From NCBI GenBank assembly GCA_963807225.1, contig CAWEAD010000005.1, forward strand, positions 496,001 through 560,000: 64,000 nt of DNA, given 5' to 3'. This document shows positions 1-9,158 of this stretch, piece by piece. Each line of letters begins with the position of its first letter. The stretch's first letter is position 1. A program made the translations under genes and the position numbers. Under the pieces are notes generated by a model that did not search any database, was not told the origin of the DNA, and was given only the letters and a program-made list of their open reading frames with translations. Origin of the DNA: JAGVGT01 sp963807225 (GTDB taxonomy: Bacteria; Desulfobacterota; Desulfobulbia; Desulfobulbales; JAGXFP01).

Positions 1-2
1 TC

Positions 3-293
3 GGCTTTGGCCGGATCGTTCTGCTGGAAAGAATCGCTGAATTCGGCTCGATCTCCAAGGCGGCCCGCTCGATGGAAATGTCCTACAAACATGCCTGGGA
101 CCTGGTTGCCTCCATGAACCGCCAGGCCCCGGCGCCGCTGATTGAGACCGCCGCCGGCGGCAAGGGCGGCGGCGGCACAAGGCTGACCGAGGCGGGCAGA
201 GATGCCATCGACCTTTTCCGCGGCGCCCATGAACGGCTCCAGGAATTTCTCGCCCGGGAAACTGCGGGTTTACGGCAGGCTTTGAGCAAATAA
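3..293 (+). CDS. modE: ModE-like molybdate-responsive regulator, HTH domain (5' partial)
   Basis: The reading frame is open from base 3, so the gene begins outside the window. The visible 96 residues form a LysR/ModE-type winged helix-turn-helix: a run ending ERIAEFGSISKAARSMEMSY (the usual 'GSIS.AA..MGMSY..AW' recognition region), then the wing with a Gly-rich GGKGGGGTRLTEAG turn and a C-terminal helix. It stops after the HTH with no molybdate-binding TOBE domain, as in short ModE proteins. It ends 2 bases before modA, so it is probably co-transcribed with, and controls, the transporter. Family assignment is firm; the molybdate-sensing role is inferred from the neighbours. Confidence 0.8.
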   Translation, partial: GFGRIVLLERIAEFGSISKAARSMEMSYKHAWDLVASMNRQAPAPLIETAAGGKGGGGTRLTEAGRDAIDLFRGAHERLQEFLARETAGLRQALSK

Positions 294-295
294 TT

Positions 296-1045
296 ATGAA
301 AAACCTGATCCCGACTCTGGCACTGGCGCTGACGCTCGGCCTCTCATCCCCTTTGGCGGCTGAGGAACTCCCGGCGCCGATCATCGCCGTGGCCGCCAAC
401 TTCACCGGAGCCATGGAGAAAATCGCCGCCGCTTATCAGAACCAAACCGGCCGCAAGCTGCAGATGGTCTATTCCTCGACCGGCAAGCTCTATGCCCAGA
501 TAAAAAACGGTGCCCCCTACGACCTTTTTCTGGCCGCCGATGTCAAGCGCCCGGAGATCCTGGCCGAGCAGGGGATCTGCGCTGCGCCCTTTATTTACGC
601 GACCGGGGAGGCGGTGCTCTGGACCAGGAATACCGCCCTGGCCGGTGAGAAAAACTGGCAAGAAGTGGTGGGAAAAATTGGTGCCGAAAAAATCGCCATC
701 TCGACCCCGGAAACCGCTCCCTACGGTGCCGCCGCCATGTCGGCCCTGGAAAAGACCGGGCTGCGGCCGCTGATCGAGTCCCGGCTGGTCTACGGCCAGA
801 ATGTCACTCAACCCTTCCAGTTTGCCTATCAGGGCAGCGTTGAGCTCGGTTTCACCGCGCTTTCCCTGGCCCTTTCGGAACACGGCCGGGAGGGCATCTT
901 CTGGCGGATCCCCGAAGCACCACCTGTGGTGCAGAAGGGCTGCGTGATCAAAGGCCGAGCCCATATCGAGGCGGTCACCGCCTTCCTGGACTTTTTCCGG
1001 CAGCCGAGCACCCGAACTATTCTGGCCGAATTCGGCTATAAGTGA
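296..1045 (+). CDS. modA: Molybdate ABC transporter, periplasmic binding protein
   Basis: 249 residues with an N-terminal signal peptide (residues 1-22, ending LSSPLAAEE). The mature part has the ModA pattern: VAVAANFTGAMEKIA near the start, the SSTGKLYAQIKNGAPYDLF block that holds oxyanion ligands (Ser, Tyr), and the APYGAAA motif around residue 142. It binds molybdate or tungstate in the periplasm and delivers it to ModBC. The gene follows the ModE-like gene by 2 bases and its stop lies 8 bases before the likely modB ATG, so the four genes form one unit. Length is typical of the family. Confidence 0.93.
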   Translation: MKNLIPTLALALTLGLSSPLAAEELPAPIIAVAANFTGAMEKIAAAYQNQTGRKLQMVYSSTGKLYAQIKNGAPYDLFLAADVKRPEILAEQGICAAPFIYATGEAVLWTRNTALAGEKNWQEVVGKIGAEKIAISTPETAPYGAAAMSALEKTGLRPLIESRLVYGQNVTQPFQFAYQGSVELGFTALSLALSEHGREGIFWRIPEAPPVVQKGCVIKGRAHIEAVTAFLDFFRQPSTRTILAEFGYK

Positions 1046-1053
1046 GGCACTTT

Positions 1054-1719
1054 ATGGATCTGACCCCTCTGTATCTCTCCGCCAAGCTGGCCCTGATCAG
1101 CACCGTGGTCCTGCTGGCCATCGCTGCGCCACTGACTTACTGGCTGGTCTATTACCCGGTCCGAGGCCGTCATTTTATCGAATCGCTGATCAGCCTGCCC
1201 ATGGTCCTGCCGCCTACGGTCCTGGGTTTCTTCCTGCTGGTCGCCATGGGTCCGAAGGGGATGATCGGCCGGTTCTGGGAGAATCTGACCGGCTCGGCCC
1301 TGGTCTTCACCTTTACCGGCATCGTCGTCGCGGCCATGGCCCACAGCCTGCCCTATGCCTTCCAGCCCCTGAAAACCGCCTTTGAACGGGTCGACAAGAG
1401 GCTGCTGGAATCGGCATATGTGCTCGGCTGCTCCCGCCGGGCCGCCTTTTTTCGGGTGGTCCTGCCCAATACGATCAACGGCCTGGCGGCGGCGGCGATC
1501 CTGGCCTTTGCCCATACCATGGGTGAGTTCGGGGTAATTCTGATGGTGGGCGGCAGCATCCCAGGTAAGACCAAGGTGGCCTCGATCGCCATCTATGAAT
1601 ACGTCGAGGCCCTGCGCTACAAGGAGGCCTGGCTCCTGTCCCTGGCCCTGGTCACCATCAGCTACCTGGTCCTGCTGGCGGTAAATCTCTTGAACCGGAG
1701 GGGTATGCATGAAGCTTGA
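1054..1719 (+). CDS. modB: Molybdate ABC transporter permease
   Basis: 221-residue integral membrane protein with about five hydrophobic segments and the EAA-type loop that contacts the ATPase (residues near ESAYVLGCSRRAAFFRVVLP). The PMVLPPTVLGFFLL segment is typical of ModB. I chose ATG 1054 because GAGG lies 6 bases upstream; a GTG at 1042 overlapping the modA stop (GTGA) would add four residues and cannot be excluded. The 3' end overlaps modC by 11 bases, which suggests translational coupling. It forms the membrane channel for molybdate with ModA and ModC. Confidence 0.93.
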   Translation: MDLTPLYLSAKLALISTVVLLAIAAPLTYWLVYYPVRGRHFIESLISLPMVLPPTVLGFFLLVAMGPKGMIGRFWENLTGSALVFTFTGIVVAAMAHSLPYAFQPLKTAFERVDKRLLESAYVLGCSRRAAFFRVVLPNTINGLAAAAILAFAHTMGEFGVILMVGGSIPGKTKVASIAIYEYVEALRYKEAWLLSLALVTISYLVLLAVNLLNRRGMHEA

Positions 1720-2452
1720 AGTCGAGATCGTCAAGGAGTTGCCCCGCTTCGCCATCAATATCTCCTTCGCCTGCCCGAGCGGTGAACTGCTGGCCCTGGT
1801 CGGTCCGTCCGGGTCCGGCAAAACGACCCTGATGCGGATCATCGCCGGGTTGGACCAAGCGGATATCGGCCGCGTTTCCTTCAATGGCGACACCTGGCTG
1901 GACACCGGAAGGAATATTGCCCTGCCCCCGCAGGATAGAAGCCTGGGTTATGTCTTCCAGGAGTACACCCTTTTCCCGCACCTGACCGTGTATAACAACG
2001 TGGCCTTTGCCAACGGGAACGCCGGGAAGGTGAACGACCTTCTCAAGCTGCTCGAGGTCTGGCATCTGAAAGACCGTAAGCCCCGCAAACTCTCAGGCGG
2101 CGAGCGGCAGAGGGTGGCCCTGGCCCAGGCCCTGGCCCGAAACCCCAAGGTGTTGCTGCTGGATGAACCCTTCTCCGCCCTCGACGTGGTGTCGCGTCGC
2201 AAGCTGCAGGGGGAACTGAAAAAGATCAAAGGCGAATTCGACCTGCCGATTATCCATATCACCCACGATCTGGAAGAGGCGGAATATCTGGCCGACTCCC
2301 TGTTGCCCATGGTTGATGGCCGGCTCGAAGAGAACTGGCTGACCTATCAGCGCACGACCGGGCGAACCCATGAAACCCCGGCCGGTCGGCCGAGTAGTAA
2401 GATTATTGATTTCCGTAACCGATTGAACTTGAAGAAGGCGAGCGACGGCTGA
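1709..2452 (+). CDS. modC: Molybdate ABC transporter ATP-binding protein
   Basis: 247 residues. Walker A is GPSGSGKTTLMRIIAG (about residues 33-48), the signature is LSGGERQRVALAQALARNP, Walker B is VLLLDEPFSALD, followed by the switch histidine in ITHDLEEAEYLAD. It energises ModB. The protein is about 100 residues shorter than E. coli ModC because the C-terminal molybdate-binding TOBE/Mop domain is absent, so regulation of transport by bound molybdate at the ATPase is not expected here. It overlaps modB and is followed one base later by the NifV-like gene. Confidence 0.93.
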   Translation: MKLEVEIVKELPRFAINISFACPSGELLALVGPSGSGKTTLMRIIAGLDQADIGRVSFNGDTWLDTGRNIALPPQDRSLGYVFQEYTLFPHLTVYNNVAFANGNAGKVNDLLKLLEVWHLKDRKPRKLSGGERQRVALAQALARNPKVLLLDEPFSALDVVSRRKLQGELKKIKGEFDLPIIHITHDLEEAEYLADSLLPMVDGRLEENWLTYQRTTGRTHETPAGRPSSKIIDFRNRLNLKKASDG

Positions 2453-2453
2453 G

Positions 2454-3518
2454 ATGAAAGGTTTGATCGACAGCACTCTGCGGGAAGGCAGCCAGATGGT
2501 CGGCGTCAACTTCCAGCTCTTTGAGAAGATAGCGATCATCCGGGCTCTGGATCGAATCGGCATCGAGGAGATCGAGGTCGGGATCGCCACTGCCCTGGAC
2601 CATGACCTGCCGGAACTCTTCCGCCGTTGCCGCGGTGCAGGGGTCAAGGCCCGGCTGGCCCTCTGGAGCCGCTGCCGAACCGAGGATATCGAGCAGGCCG
2701 GAACCCTCAAACCGGATGTCCTGGCGCTGTCGATCCCGGGTTCCGATCTGCATATCGAGAAAAAATTGGGCCGGGACCGGGCCTGGGTTCTGGATCGGAT
2801 AACCAATGGCCTGGCGCAGGCTAGAGCCCTGGGCCTGCCCTTTCTGTCGCTGGGGATTGAGGACGCCACCCGAACCGATCCGGTATTTCTGGAAGAGATC
2901 ATCATCACGGCGCAGCGGGCCGGGGTCGACCGCATCCGGCTGGCGGATACGGTCGGTATTGCCACCCCGCTGGATCTCAGCCGATTGCTTCGGGACCTGG
3001 ATGCAAAGTTCCATATCAGCCTGGGCGTCCACTGCCACAACGACTTCGGCATGGCCAGCGCCAACACCGTGACCGCCCTGGAGAGCGGAGCCGACTGGGC
3101 GGATGTGACGATTTACGGGATTGGGGAACGGGCCGGTAACGCCCGGCTGGAGGAAGTGGCGGCCTACCAGGTCTTGCAACGCGGACACCACTACGAACTA
3201 AGGGAAATGAAGGAACTTGTCGGCCTGGTCGCCGGCTGTTGCGGCAAGTCCATTGATCCCCATCACCCGGTGGTCGGGGAAAAGATCTTCCAGTGCGAAA
3301 CCGGACTCCACCTCCAGGGGTTGGAAGTCGATACCGCCACCTACGAAGCCTATCCGCCCGAGGTGGTCGGCGCGGAGAGAAAACTGCTTTACGGCCACAA
3401 GATCGGCCGGAGGCAGTGGCATCAATTGACAGCGGGCTTGGCTCTTAAACTGCCGCCCAGCGCCGGAGTTAATCTGGCGGCGGGCCGGCGGCGCTTCTCC
3501 CAGACATCTACCCCCTGA
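2454..3518 (+). CDS. Homocitrate synthase family protein (NifV-like)
   Basis: 354-residue DRE-TIM (LeuA/NifV/Lys20) acyltransferase. It starts LIDSTLREGSQ, the metal-binding motif in the form used by homocitrate synthases (STLREG), has the HCHNDFGMASANT metal-binding HxH motif and the GIGERAGNA motif. These enzymes condense acetyl-CoA with a 2-oxo acid; homocitrate synthase makes the organic ligand of the nitrogenase FeMo cofactor. It lacks the C-terminal LeuA allosteric domain. It begins one base after modC, so molybdenum uptake and this enzyme are co-expressed, which favours a NifV role. Usual GEQ is GSQ here. An isopropylmalate or citramalate synthase-like activity is the alternative. Confidence 0.7.
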   Translation: MKGLIDSTLREGSQMVGVNFQLFEKIAIIRALDRIGIEEIEVGIATALDHDLPELFRRCRGAGVKARLALWSRCRTEDIEQAGTLKPDVLALSIPGSDLHIEKKLGRDRAWVLDRITNGLAQARALGLPFLSLGIEDATRTDPVFLEEIIITAQRAGVDRIRLADTVGIATPLDLSRLLRDLDAKFHISLGVHCHNDFGMASANTVTALESGADWADVTIYGIGERAGNARLEEVAAYQVLQRGHHYELREMKELVGLVAGCCGKSIDPHHPVVGEKIFQCETGLHLQGLEVDTATYEAYPPEVVGAERKLLYGHKIGRRQWHQLTAGLALKLPPSAGVNLAAGRRRFSQTSTP

Positions 3519-3559
3519 TCGACTGCGGCTGCCGTCGGGTTCCGCTCCACTTACCCCGA

Positions 3560-4591
3560 TTACTCGATCTCGATCGTTACCGCATGTTCATTGACCCCGT
3601 TGTTGCCGTAGCCCAGGACATTCCAGTCGGCCTGCGAGGGTTGCTGTGCACCGCTGGCGTCGGTGGCCCGGGCCATGATCCGGAATTGCCCGCTGTTCTC
3701 CGCCTTCCAGACATACTGCCACTGGCGCCAGGCATAGCGTTCCCGAGGTCCGATAAACTCGGCTTCGGCCCAGTTTGCGCCGCCATCAACCGAGACCTCG
3801 ATCCGGGCCACTTCTTCTTCCCCGGCATAGGCCGCCCCCAATACGACAATACTGCCCCGGGGCAGTTTCTCGCCCGAGACCGGCTGGGTAATGATGGACT
3901 TCAATTTCAGTTCGGTCACCACCGTACCGGCGGTCGAATCCTGATCCGGCTGAAAGACCCGGTAGACCTTGTCCATGAAGAACCCTGCATAGGGATGGTC
4001 CATGACCGTGATTTTCGCCAGCCATTTCACGCAATTGGCCCCGGTCCAGCCCAGGGCCAGTCCTCTCAAGGGATAGCCGTGCTTTAAGGGTAAAGGCTCG
4101 CCGTTCATCTCGTAGGCCAGCAGGGTGGAGTCCAATGCCTTTTCAATGGGAATGCTGCGGATGAACTTGGTCTTGGCTTGATCGAAGCCTTCAAAGGCCA
4201 CGAATTTGGCGGATTCCTTCAAGCCGGCCCGGGTCAGCACCTCCCGCAACCAGACCCCTCCCCAGACCGCGTTGCCGACCCCGCCGATGGTCCAGGGGTT
4301 GCCCGAGGCCTTCTTCTCCAGCAGGGAACGGCTGTTGCCGGAACATTCGATGGTGTTGGCGACAATCGCCTTGGGCATCCGCAGGATCTCTTCGAAGGTA
4401 AAGCGCAGCGGCTTATTGACCTCCCCCTCCACCATAAGCCCCCAGGCCTTGAGATCAACCGGGTCCGCCGGGATCTCCCCCTGGTTACGATCGAAAAAGG
4501 CGGAATTGGCAGTGATCCAGGATCGGAGGTGCTCAACTGTTGTTTCCGCATTCCTGGGTTTGTCGGTCATTACCCGCTTTTTCTCTTCCAT
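3560..4591 (-). CDS. Sulfite oxidase family molybdopterin protein
   Basis: 343 residues. The N-terminal two thirds is an oxidoreductase molybdopterin-binding domain with the cysteine that ligates Mo in IECSGNSR (about residues 80-87) and the LPLKHGYPLRG and GANCVKWL stretches that contact the cofactor. The last third is the Mo-co dimerisation domain (Ig-like; VSVDGGANWAEAEF and AWRQWQYVW). SoxC, sulfite dehydrogenases and plant sulfite oxidase share this layout. No signal peptide or twin-arginine motif is visible, so it would act in the cytoplasm unless exported with a partner. An AAGGA site lies about 8 bases before the chosen ATG. The substrate (sulfite or another) cannot be told from sequence. 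It converges on the Mo-uptake operon. Confidence 0.85.
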   Translation of the reverse strand: MEEKKRVMTDKPRNAETTVEHLRSWITANSAFFDRNQGEIPADPVDLKAWGLMVEGEVNKPLRFTFEEILRMPKAIVANTIECSGNSRSLLEKKASGNPWTIGGVGNAVWGGVWLREVLTRAGLKESAKFVAFEGFDQAKTKFIRSIPIEKALDSTLLAYEMNGEPLPLKHGYPLRGLALGWTGANCVKWLAKITVMDHPYAGFFMDKVYRVFQPDQDSTAGTVVTELKLKSIITQPVSGEKLPRGSIVVLGAAYAGEEEVARIEVSVDGGANWAEAEFIGPRERYAWRQWQYVWKAENSGQFRIMARATDASGAQQPSQADWNVLGYGNNGVNEHAVTIEIE

Positions 4592-4778
4592 GGACGTATC
4601 CTTTTCGCAGATGATTTGAAGTTACTTCCCTCGGTTTCAATAACCGGGTATCAACCTGATTCTCTTCTATCACCTACGCTTTCCGGGAGTCAATCTCCCC
4701 CTGTTTTTTCCTGGGCGCCAGGCCGGACCCAAGAGCAAAAAAAAGGCCCGGCGATTTCTCGCTGAGCCTTGATCTTTC

Positions 4779-4855
4779 TGGTGCACCCGGCATGATTCGA
4801 ACATGCGACCACCTGATTCGTAGTCAGGTACTCTATCCAGCTGAGCTACGGGTGC
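4779..4855 (-). tRNA. tRNA-Arg(ACG)
   Basis: 77 bases including an encoded CCA. The acceptor stem GCACCCG pairs with CGGGTGC, the D-loop has AGCTCAGCTGGATAGAG, the anticodon loop reads CTACGAA with anticodon ACG (read as ICG after deamination), and the T-loop is TTCGAAT between GCATG and CATGC. Confidence 0.97.
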
Positions 4856-4940
4856 CGAATTTGAAGTGACTTCTATAACGCAATTTACCCGATTCGGCAA
4901 CTTTAAATCGTCTAACTTAAGCGCCTGGTAACCTGGGTGA

Positions 4941-6194
4941 TCAGGAGGCTACCAAACCCAGCCGGGCCAAATCATGGCCGGAGGGATACTGGAAGACCCG
5001 CAGGCCGAATTCCGGCAGCACCGCCAGCAGATGGTCGAAAATATCGGCCTGAATCGCCTCGTAGTTGGCCCAGACCTTGTCCTTACTGAACACATAGATC
5101 TCCAGGGGCAGCCCCTGCGGAGTCGGCTCCAGATGCCGGACCAGAAAAGTCATCTCCTGGTTGATCTGGGGATTGGCCCGCAGATAGGCCACCACATAGG
5201 CCCGGAATACTCCGATATTAGTCTGCCGCCTGCCGTTGACCGGCAAAGAGGTATCAACTCCGCTCTCCCGGTTGGCGGCCTCGATCTCGGCCTGACGCTT
5301 GACCAGATAGTCTTGCAACAACTGATAGCGCGCGAAACTGTCCAGCATCTCCCGGTCACAGAAGCGAATTGAGGTCATGTCAATATGGAGCGAGCGTTTG
5401 ATCCTCCGGCCGCCCGATTCCGCCATGCCGCGCCAGTTTTTAAAGGAGCCTGAGACCAGGGCGTAGGTGGGGATGGTGGTGATGGTCTTGTCCCAATTGC
5501 GCACCTTGACGGTGTGAATCGAGACATCGATCACGTCGCCGTCAGCTCCGAATTGGGGCATTTCGATCCAGTCGCCGACCCGGGCCATATCATTGCCGGA
5601 AAGCTGGAGGCTGGCCACAAAACCGAGGATGGTATCCTTGAAAACCAGGAGCAGGACGGCGGTCAAGCCACCGAGGACGCTCAGCACCCCCCAGGGAGAT
5701 TTACCGGTCAGGATGGCTGCCACCAGGATGACCGCCAGGACCCAGAGCATGATCTTGATCAGCTGCAGATAGCCCTTGATCGGCTGGACCCGGGCCAGAT
5801 CCTGTTGCTCATAAATATCCTGGGTGGCGGACATAAAACTGACCAACAGCCGGGTAGCCAGAAGAACGAACAGGGCCAGGGTCAAACGCCGGATAAGTAC
5901 TCCGCTGGAGTCACCCGGCCCGAATAACAAATCGATGGCCAGGTAGAACAGAACTATCGGCAAGAGCCCGGCCAGACGCCGAAAGAAGCGATGCTTGACC
6001 AGGGCGTCGTCCCAGAGGTTGCTGCTTCGCTGAGTCAGTTTTTCCAGAGTCGGAACCAGAAACCTCCGGACGCCCCAGCCCACAATCCAGGCGAGTACCA
6101 GAGTGACACCCAGCAGGAGCAGGCGAGTCATAAGCCCGGCACCACCGGGGGAAAGACCATGGCTTAAAAGCCAGTCGTGCAGGAGTTCAAGCAT
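4941..6194 (-). CDS. ybdG: MscS-family mechanosensitive channel (YbdG/MscM type)
   Basis: 417 residues, close to the 415 of E. coli YbdG. Five hydrophobic segments lie in residues 20-185; the last, with AVLLLVFKDTILGFVASLQL, is the pore-lining TM3 leading into the MscS beta domain (NDMARVGDWIEMPQFGADGDVIDVS and VRNWDKTITTIPTYALVSGSFKNW). A YbdG-type C-terminal domain follows. It sits in the inner membrane and should open on hypo-osmotic stress. GGAGG lies directly upstream of the ATG. It stands alone: downstream is tRNA-Arg, upstream the end of feoB. Confidence 0.88.
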   Translation of the reverse strand: MLELLHDWLLSHGLSPGGAGLMTRLLLLGVTLVLAWIVGWGVRRFLVPTLEKLTQRSSNLWDDALVKHRFFRRLAGLLPIVLFYLAIDLLFGPGDSSGVLIRRLTLALFVLLATRLLVSFMSATQDIYEQQDLARVQPIKGYLQLIKIMLWVLAVILVAAILTGKSPWGVLSVLGGLTAVLLLVFKDTILGFVASLQLSGNDMARVGDWIEMPQFGADGDVIDVSIHTVKVRNWDKTITTIPTYALVSGSFKNWRGMAESGGRRIKRSLHIDMTSIRFCDREMLDSFARYQLLQDYLVKRQAEIEAANRESGVDTSLPVNGRRQTNIGVFRAYVVAYLRANPQINQEMTFLVRHLEPTPQGLPLEIYVFSKDKVWANYEAIQADIFDHLLAVLPEFGLRVFQYPSGHDLARLGLVAS

Positions 6195-6449
6195 CGGTAC
6201 CTCCTTGCCAATTTATCGATTACCCCTCGAAGGGAAGCCGGATTAACACCCAACCTCGAACAACTGTCGAGTTGAAATCGAACTGAAATAACTCCGCTCA
6301 AAAAAACGAAAATCAGGTAGCCGAAGCAGACGCGGGTACTGAAGATGCCCGGCAGGCTGTGCGCTATACGGCGCGGCAAGCCGCCCTGCCGATAATCCCC
6401 CGCATGAGGTGAAAACCCGGCAGATTCGGAACCCGCTGCTTGCTCCCGT

Positions 6450-8669
6450 TCAGCCGGCCAGCCCCAGAGCCCGGCCGGCCTGATAAACCATGGTGGCCAG
6501 CAAAAAAGCAAAGGTGGTGTTGAAGGCCATGGAAAAGGCCCCCCATTTCCAGGAGCCGGTTTCCCGGATAATACAGACCACGGTAACCAGACAGGGCGAG
6601 TAGAACATGATGAAGATAATCAGACTCAGGGCCTTGACCTGGTTCCAACTCGAGTCGGCCTTCAGGGTCCGGGAAAGCGAGTCTCCGCCTTCGGTAGCGA
6701 CAGCGCCCAGGGAATAAGCGGTCCCCAGGGTGGAGATGACGATCTCCTTGGCGGCTACCCCGCCGACCAGGGCGATATTGGTCCGCCAATCGAATCCGGC
6801 GACCTGACTAACTCCCTCCAGCAGCCGCCCCAGGCGCCCGGCCAGAGAATGCCGCAAGGCCTGTTCGGACCGATTATCCTCCAGGGTCGCCAGTTCATCT
6901 TGGCCGGCCTTCGGCAATCCCCCCAGCTCGGTCCTTGCCGGATCTAGCTGATAACGAGCGAAAATCTGCTGCCGCTGCAACTCGAAGCCCTGTTCCACGC
7001 CGGCCGGCAAACCGGGAAAGGTCATGGTCGCCCAGATCAGGATCGAGGCCCCGAGGATAACCGTGCCGGCCTTGCGGATATATTGCCAGGTCTTCTCCCA
7101 GGTATGGATCAGCAGACCCTTGAAGGTCGGCAACCGGTAAGGCGGCAGTTCCATGACAAAGGGGGTCGGATCACCGCGCAGCACCGTGAGTCGGAGGAAC
7201 TTGGCGACCAGCAGGGCCACCACCCAGGCCAGCATGGTCAACAGGAACATCATCCCAGCCTGGTTCTTGGCGAAAAAGGTGCCGATCAACAGGGCCAGCA
7301 CCGGCAGCTTGGCACCGCAGTTCATGAAGGGGGCGGTCAGCAGAGTGGCCATCCGCTCTTTGGGCGAACGCAGGGTTCTGGTCGCCATCACCCCCGGCAC
7401 CGCGCAACCTCCGGCGATGCCGCCGGACAGGATAAAGGGCATGACCGAACTGCCGTGCAGCCCGAAAATTCGGAAGATCCGGTCCATCATGAAGGCCACC
7501 CGGGCCAGATAACCGGAGTCTTCCAGAATGGCAATCCCGAAGAACATGAACATGATCAGGGGCACAAAGCCCATGACCCCGCCGACGCCGTCGATAACCC
7601 CCGAGGTTAACAGCGACTTGAGATGTCCGTCGGGCAGAAGCTGGTTAATGGTGCCGGAGAGCCAGTCAAACGCCGTTTCCAGCCAGGCCACCGGCCAGGC
7701 GCTGTAGGTAAAAGTGAAATGATAAAGGCCGAGGAGTACGGCCAGCATAATCAACGGTCCGGCAACCCGATTGGTCACCACCCGGTCGATGCGGTCCGAG
7801 GTATAGATCCGCTCCTCGTCGTAGAGCCGGCTGATCACTCCCTGCCGGAGAATGGACTTGATGTAACCATAACGATGGTCGGCGATCAGGGCCTCGGGCA
7901 CGGTTTCCAGGGTGGCCTGGAGATGGGCGGAGACTGTGCCGACCATCTTTTCCAGCCGGTCGGCCAGGGCCTCCAGATCGTGCCGGACGGCGAACTCCCT
8001 ACCCTTTTCCAGGATCTGGCTGTCGTTTTCCAGGTACTTCAGGGCCAGCCAGCGGGCCGGATATATTTCGGTCAGGAAGGAATGTTCCTTGATCAGAGCG
8101 CTCATTTCCAGCAGGGCGGTATCCAGATCGTCGCCATAGGAAAGCCGCAGCTCCTGCCACTCCTGCCCGGCCTTGGCCACCATCAGCGCTTCCTGCATCA
8201 GGGCCTCGACCCCTTCGCCGGAACGGGCCGAGATCGGCACCACCGGCACCTTCAACAACCCCGCCAATTTATCGGCATCGATGCTGATCCCCCGTTCCCG
8301 GGCCACATCGATCATATTGAGGGCGATGACCACCGGCACTCCCAGTTCGAGAAACTGGCAGGTCAGATAGAGATGCCGTTCCAAACCGGCGGCGTCGGTG
8401 ATGTTGATCACTACCTGGGGTTGCTCGTGGATCAGGAACTCCCGAGCCACCACCTCTTCGATCGAATAGGCGGTAAGGGAATAGGTTCCGGGCAGATCGA
8501 CGATTTGAACCTGTACCCCCGGTGAAACCCGGTAAACCCCCTCTTTTTTCTCCACCGTGACGCCCGGGTAATTGCCGACATGTTGCCGGGCCCCGGTGAG
8601 CCGGTTGAAAAGGGTGGTTTTGCCGGCGTTGGGGTTGCCGGCCAGAGCCAGTTTGATCTTATCACTCAT
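6450..8669 (-). CDS. feoB: Ferrous iron transport protein B
   Basis: 739 residues. The N-terminal cytosolic G domain has G1 GNPNAGKTT (residues 10-18), G3 DLPGTYSL, G4 NMID and G5 SARSGEGV. A helical GDI-like region follows, then the polytopic Fe(II) permease with the two repeated Gate motifs (FVPLIMFMFFGIAILEDSGY and the GGCAVPG and NCGAKLPV stretches with the conserved cysteines). It imports Fe2+ across the inner membrane, suited to an anoxic habitat. The gene starts 23 bases after feoA, so both are one operon. The 255 bases after the stop (6195-6449) hold no gene I can support. Confidence 0.96.
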   Translation of the reverse strand: MSDKIKLALAGNPNAGKTTLFNRLTGARQHVGNYPGVTVEKKEGVYRVSPGVQVQIVDLPGTYSLTAYSIEEVVAREFLIHEQPQVVINITDAAGLERHLYLTCQFLELGVPVVIALNMIDVARERGISIDADKLAGLLKVPVVPISARSGEGVEALMQEALMVAKAGQEWQELRLSYGDDLDTALLEMSALIKEHSFLTEIYPARWLALKYLENDSQILEKGREFAVRHDLEALADRLEKMVGTVSAHLQATLETVPEALIADHRYGYIKSILRQGVISRLYDEERIYTSDRIDRVVTNRVAGPLIMLAVLLGLYHFTFTYSAWPVAWLETAFDWLSGTINQLLPDGHLKSLLTSGVIDGVGGVMGFVPLIMFMFFGIAILEDSGYLARVAFMMDRIFRIFGLHGSSVMPFILSGGIAGGCAVPGVMATRTLRSPKERMATLLTAPFMNCGAKLPVLALLIGTFFAKNQAGMMFLLTMLAWVVALLVAKFLRLTVLRGDPTPFVMELPPYRLPTFKGLLIHTWEKTWQYIRKAGTVILGASILIWATMTFPGLPAGVEQGFELQRQQIFARYQLDPARTELGGLPKAGQDELATLEDNRSEQALRHSLAGRLGRLLEGVSQVAGFDWRTNIALVGGVAAKEIVISTLGTAYSLGAVATEGGDSLSRTLKADSSWNQVKALSLIIFIMFYSPCLVTVVCIIRETGSWKWGAFSMAFNTTFAFLLATMVYQAGRALGLAG

Positions 8670-8692
8670 TTCCGAATAACCGTTCCGGTCCG

Positions 8693-8938
8693 CTACTCAC
8701 CGGACTCTTCTAGTTCCAGCTCTATATAGTCGGCCTCGTTGTTTCTTAAAGTCAGGGTGCCGCCCATGATCCGCAAGGCCACCGGGTCGTAAAGAGGTGC
8801 CCGCCCCTGGATGGTGATCCGGGTCCCGGGTACCACGCCCATTTCGCGGATGCGCCGGCCCAGTTCCCCGGCTACCTTGACCGCGGTGACCGTGCCGGTC
8901 TGGCCTTTCTTCATTTTCCTGAGCATTATTCTGGCCAC
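8693..8938 (-). CDS. feoA: Ferrous iron transport protein A
   Basis: About 81 residues forming one SH3-like FeoA domain: KKGQTGTVTAVKVAGELGRRIREMGVVPGT, then ITIQGRAPLYDPVALRIMGGTLTLRNNEADYIEL. It supports FeoB-dependent Fe2+ uptake at the cytoplasmic face. I chose GTG 8938 because GGGAG lies 5 bases upstream; ATG at 8926 or 8914 is possible, and the open frame extends to 9040 without family support. It is the first gene of the feoAB operon. Confidence 0.9.
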   Translation of the reverse strand: MARIMLRKMKKGQTGTVTAVKVAGELGRRIREMGVVPGTRITIQGRAPLYDPVALRIMGGTLTLRNNEADYIELELEESGE

Positions 8939-9158
8939 AAACACTCCCTTGATCCTGGTTTGGCTCGATTTTACCCGGGGACAGCCGAAAAAAATAAGAA
9001 ATGCCTGAGGGCTAGTCAACAATTTCCTGCGGCTTCGCATTGGGTCCGAAGGTGGGAACCCAAGCTTTTCCCTTTTCAGAGAGAAGCAAAGGTTATATCA
9101 TGAATTCCACGCTTATTCTTGCATAATCATCGCCCCTATCCAAGAGAACCGGAGAATC

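Noticed and set aside
3577..4034. Alternative frames within the sulfite oxidase family gene
   Set aside because: Composition of the 343-residue frame with the Mo-binding cysteine is clearly coding; the others are shadows.
6364..6789. Extra minus-strand frames at the feoB 3' end as possible feoC
   Set aside because: They lie inside feoB in another frame; no winged-helix FeoC pattern is visible.
9041..9158. Fur box upstream of feoA
   Set aside because: Only a poor partial match (GATGATTATGC) to the consensus.
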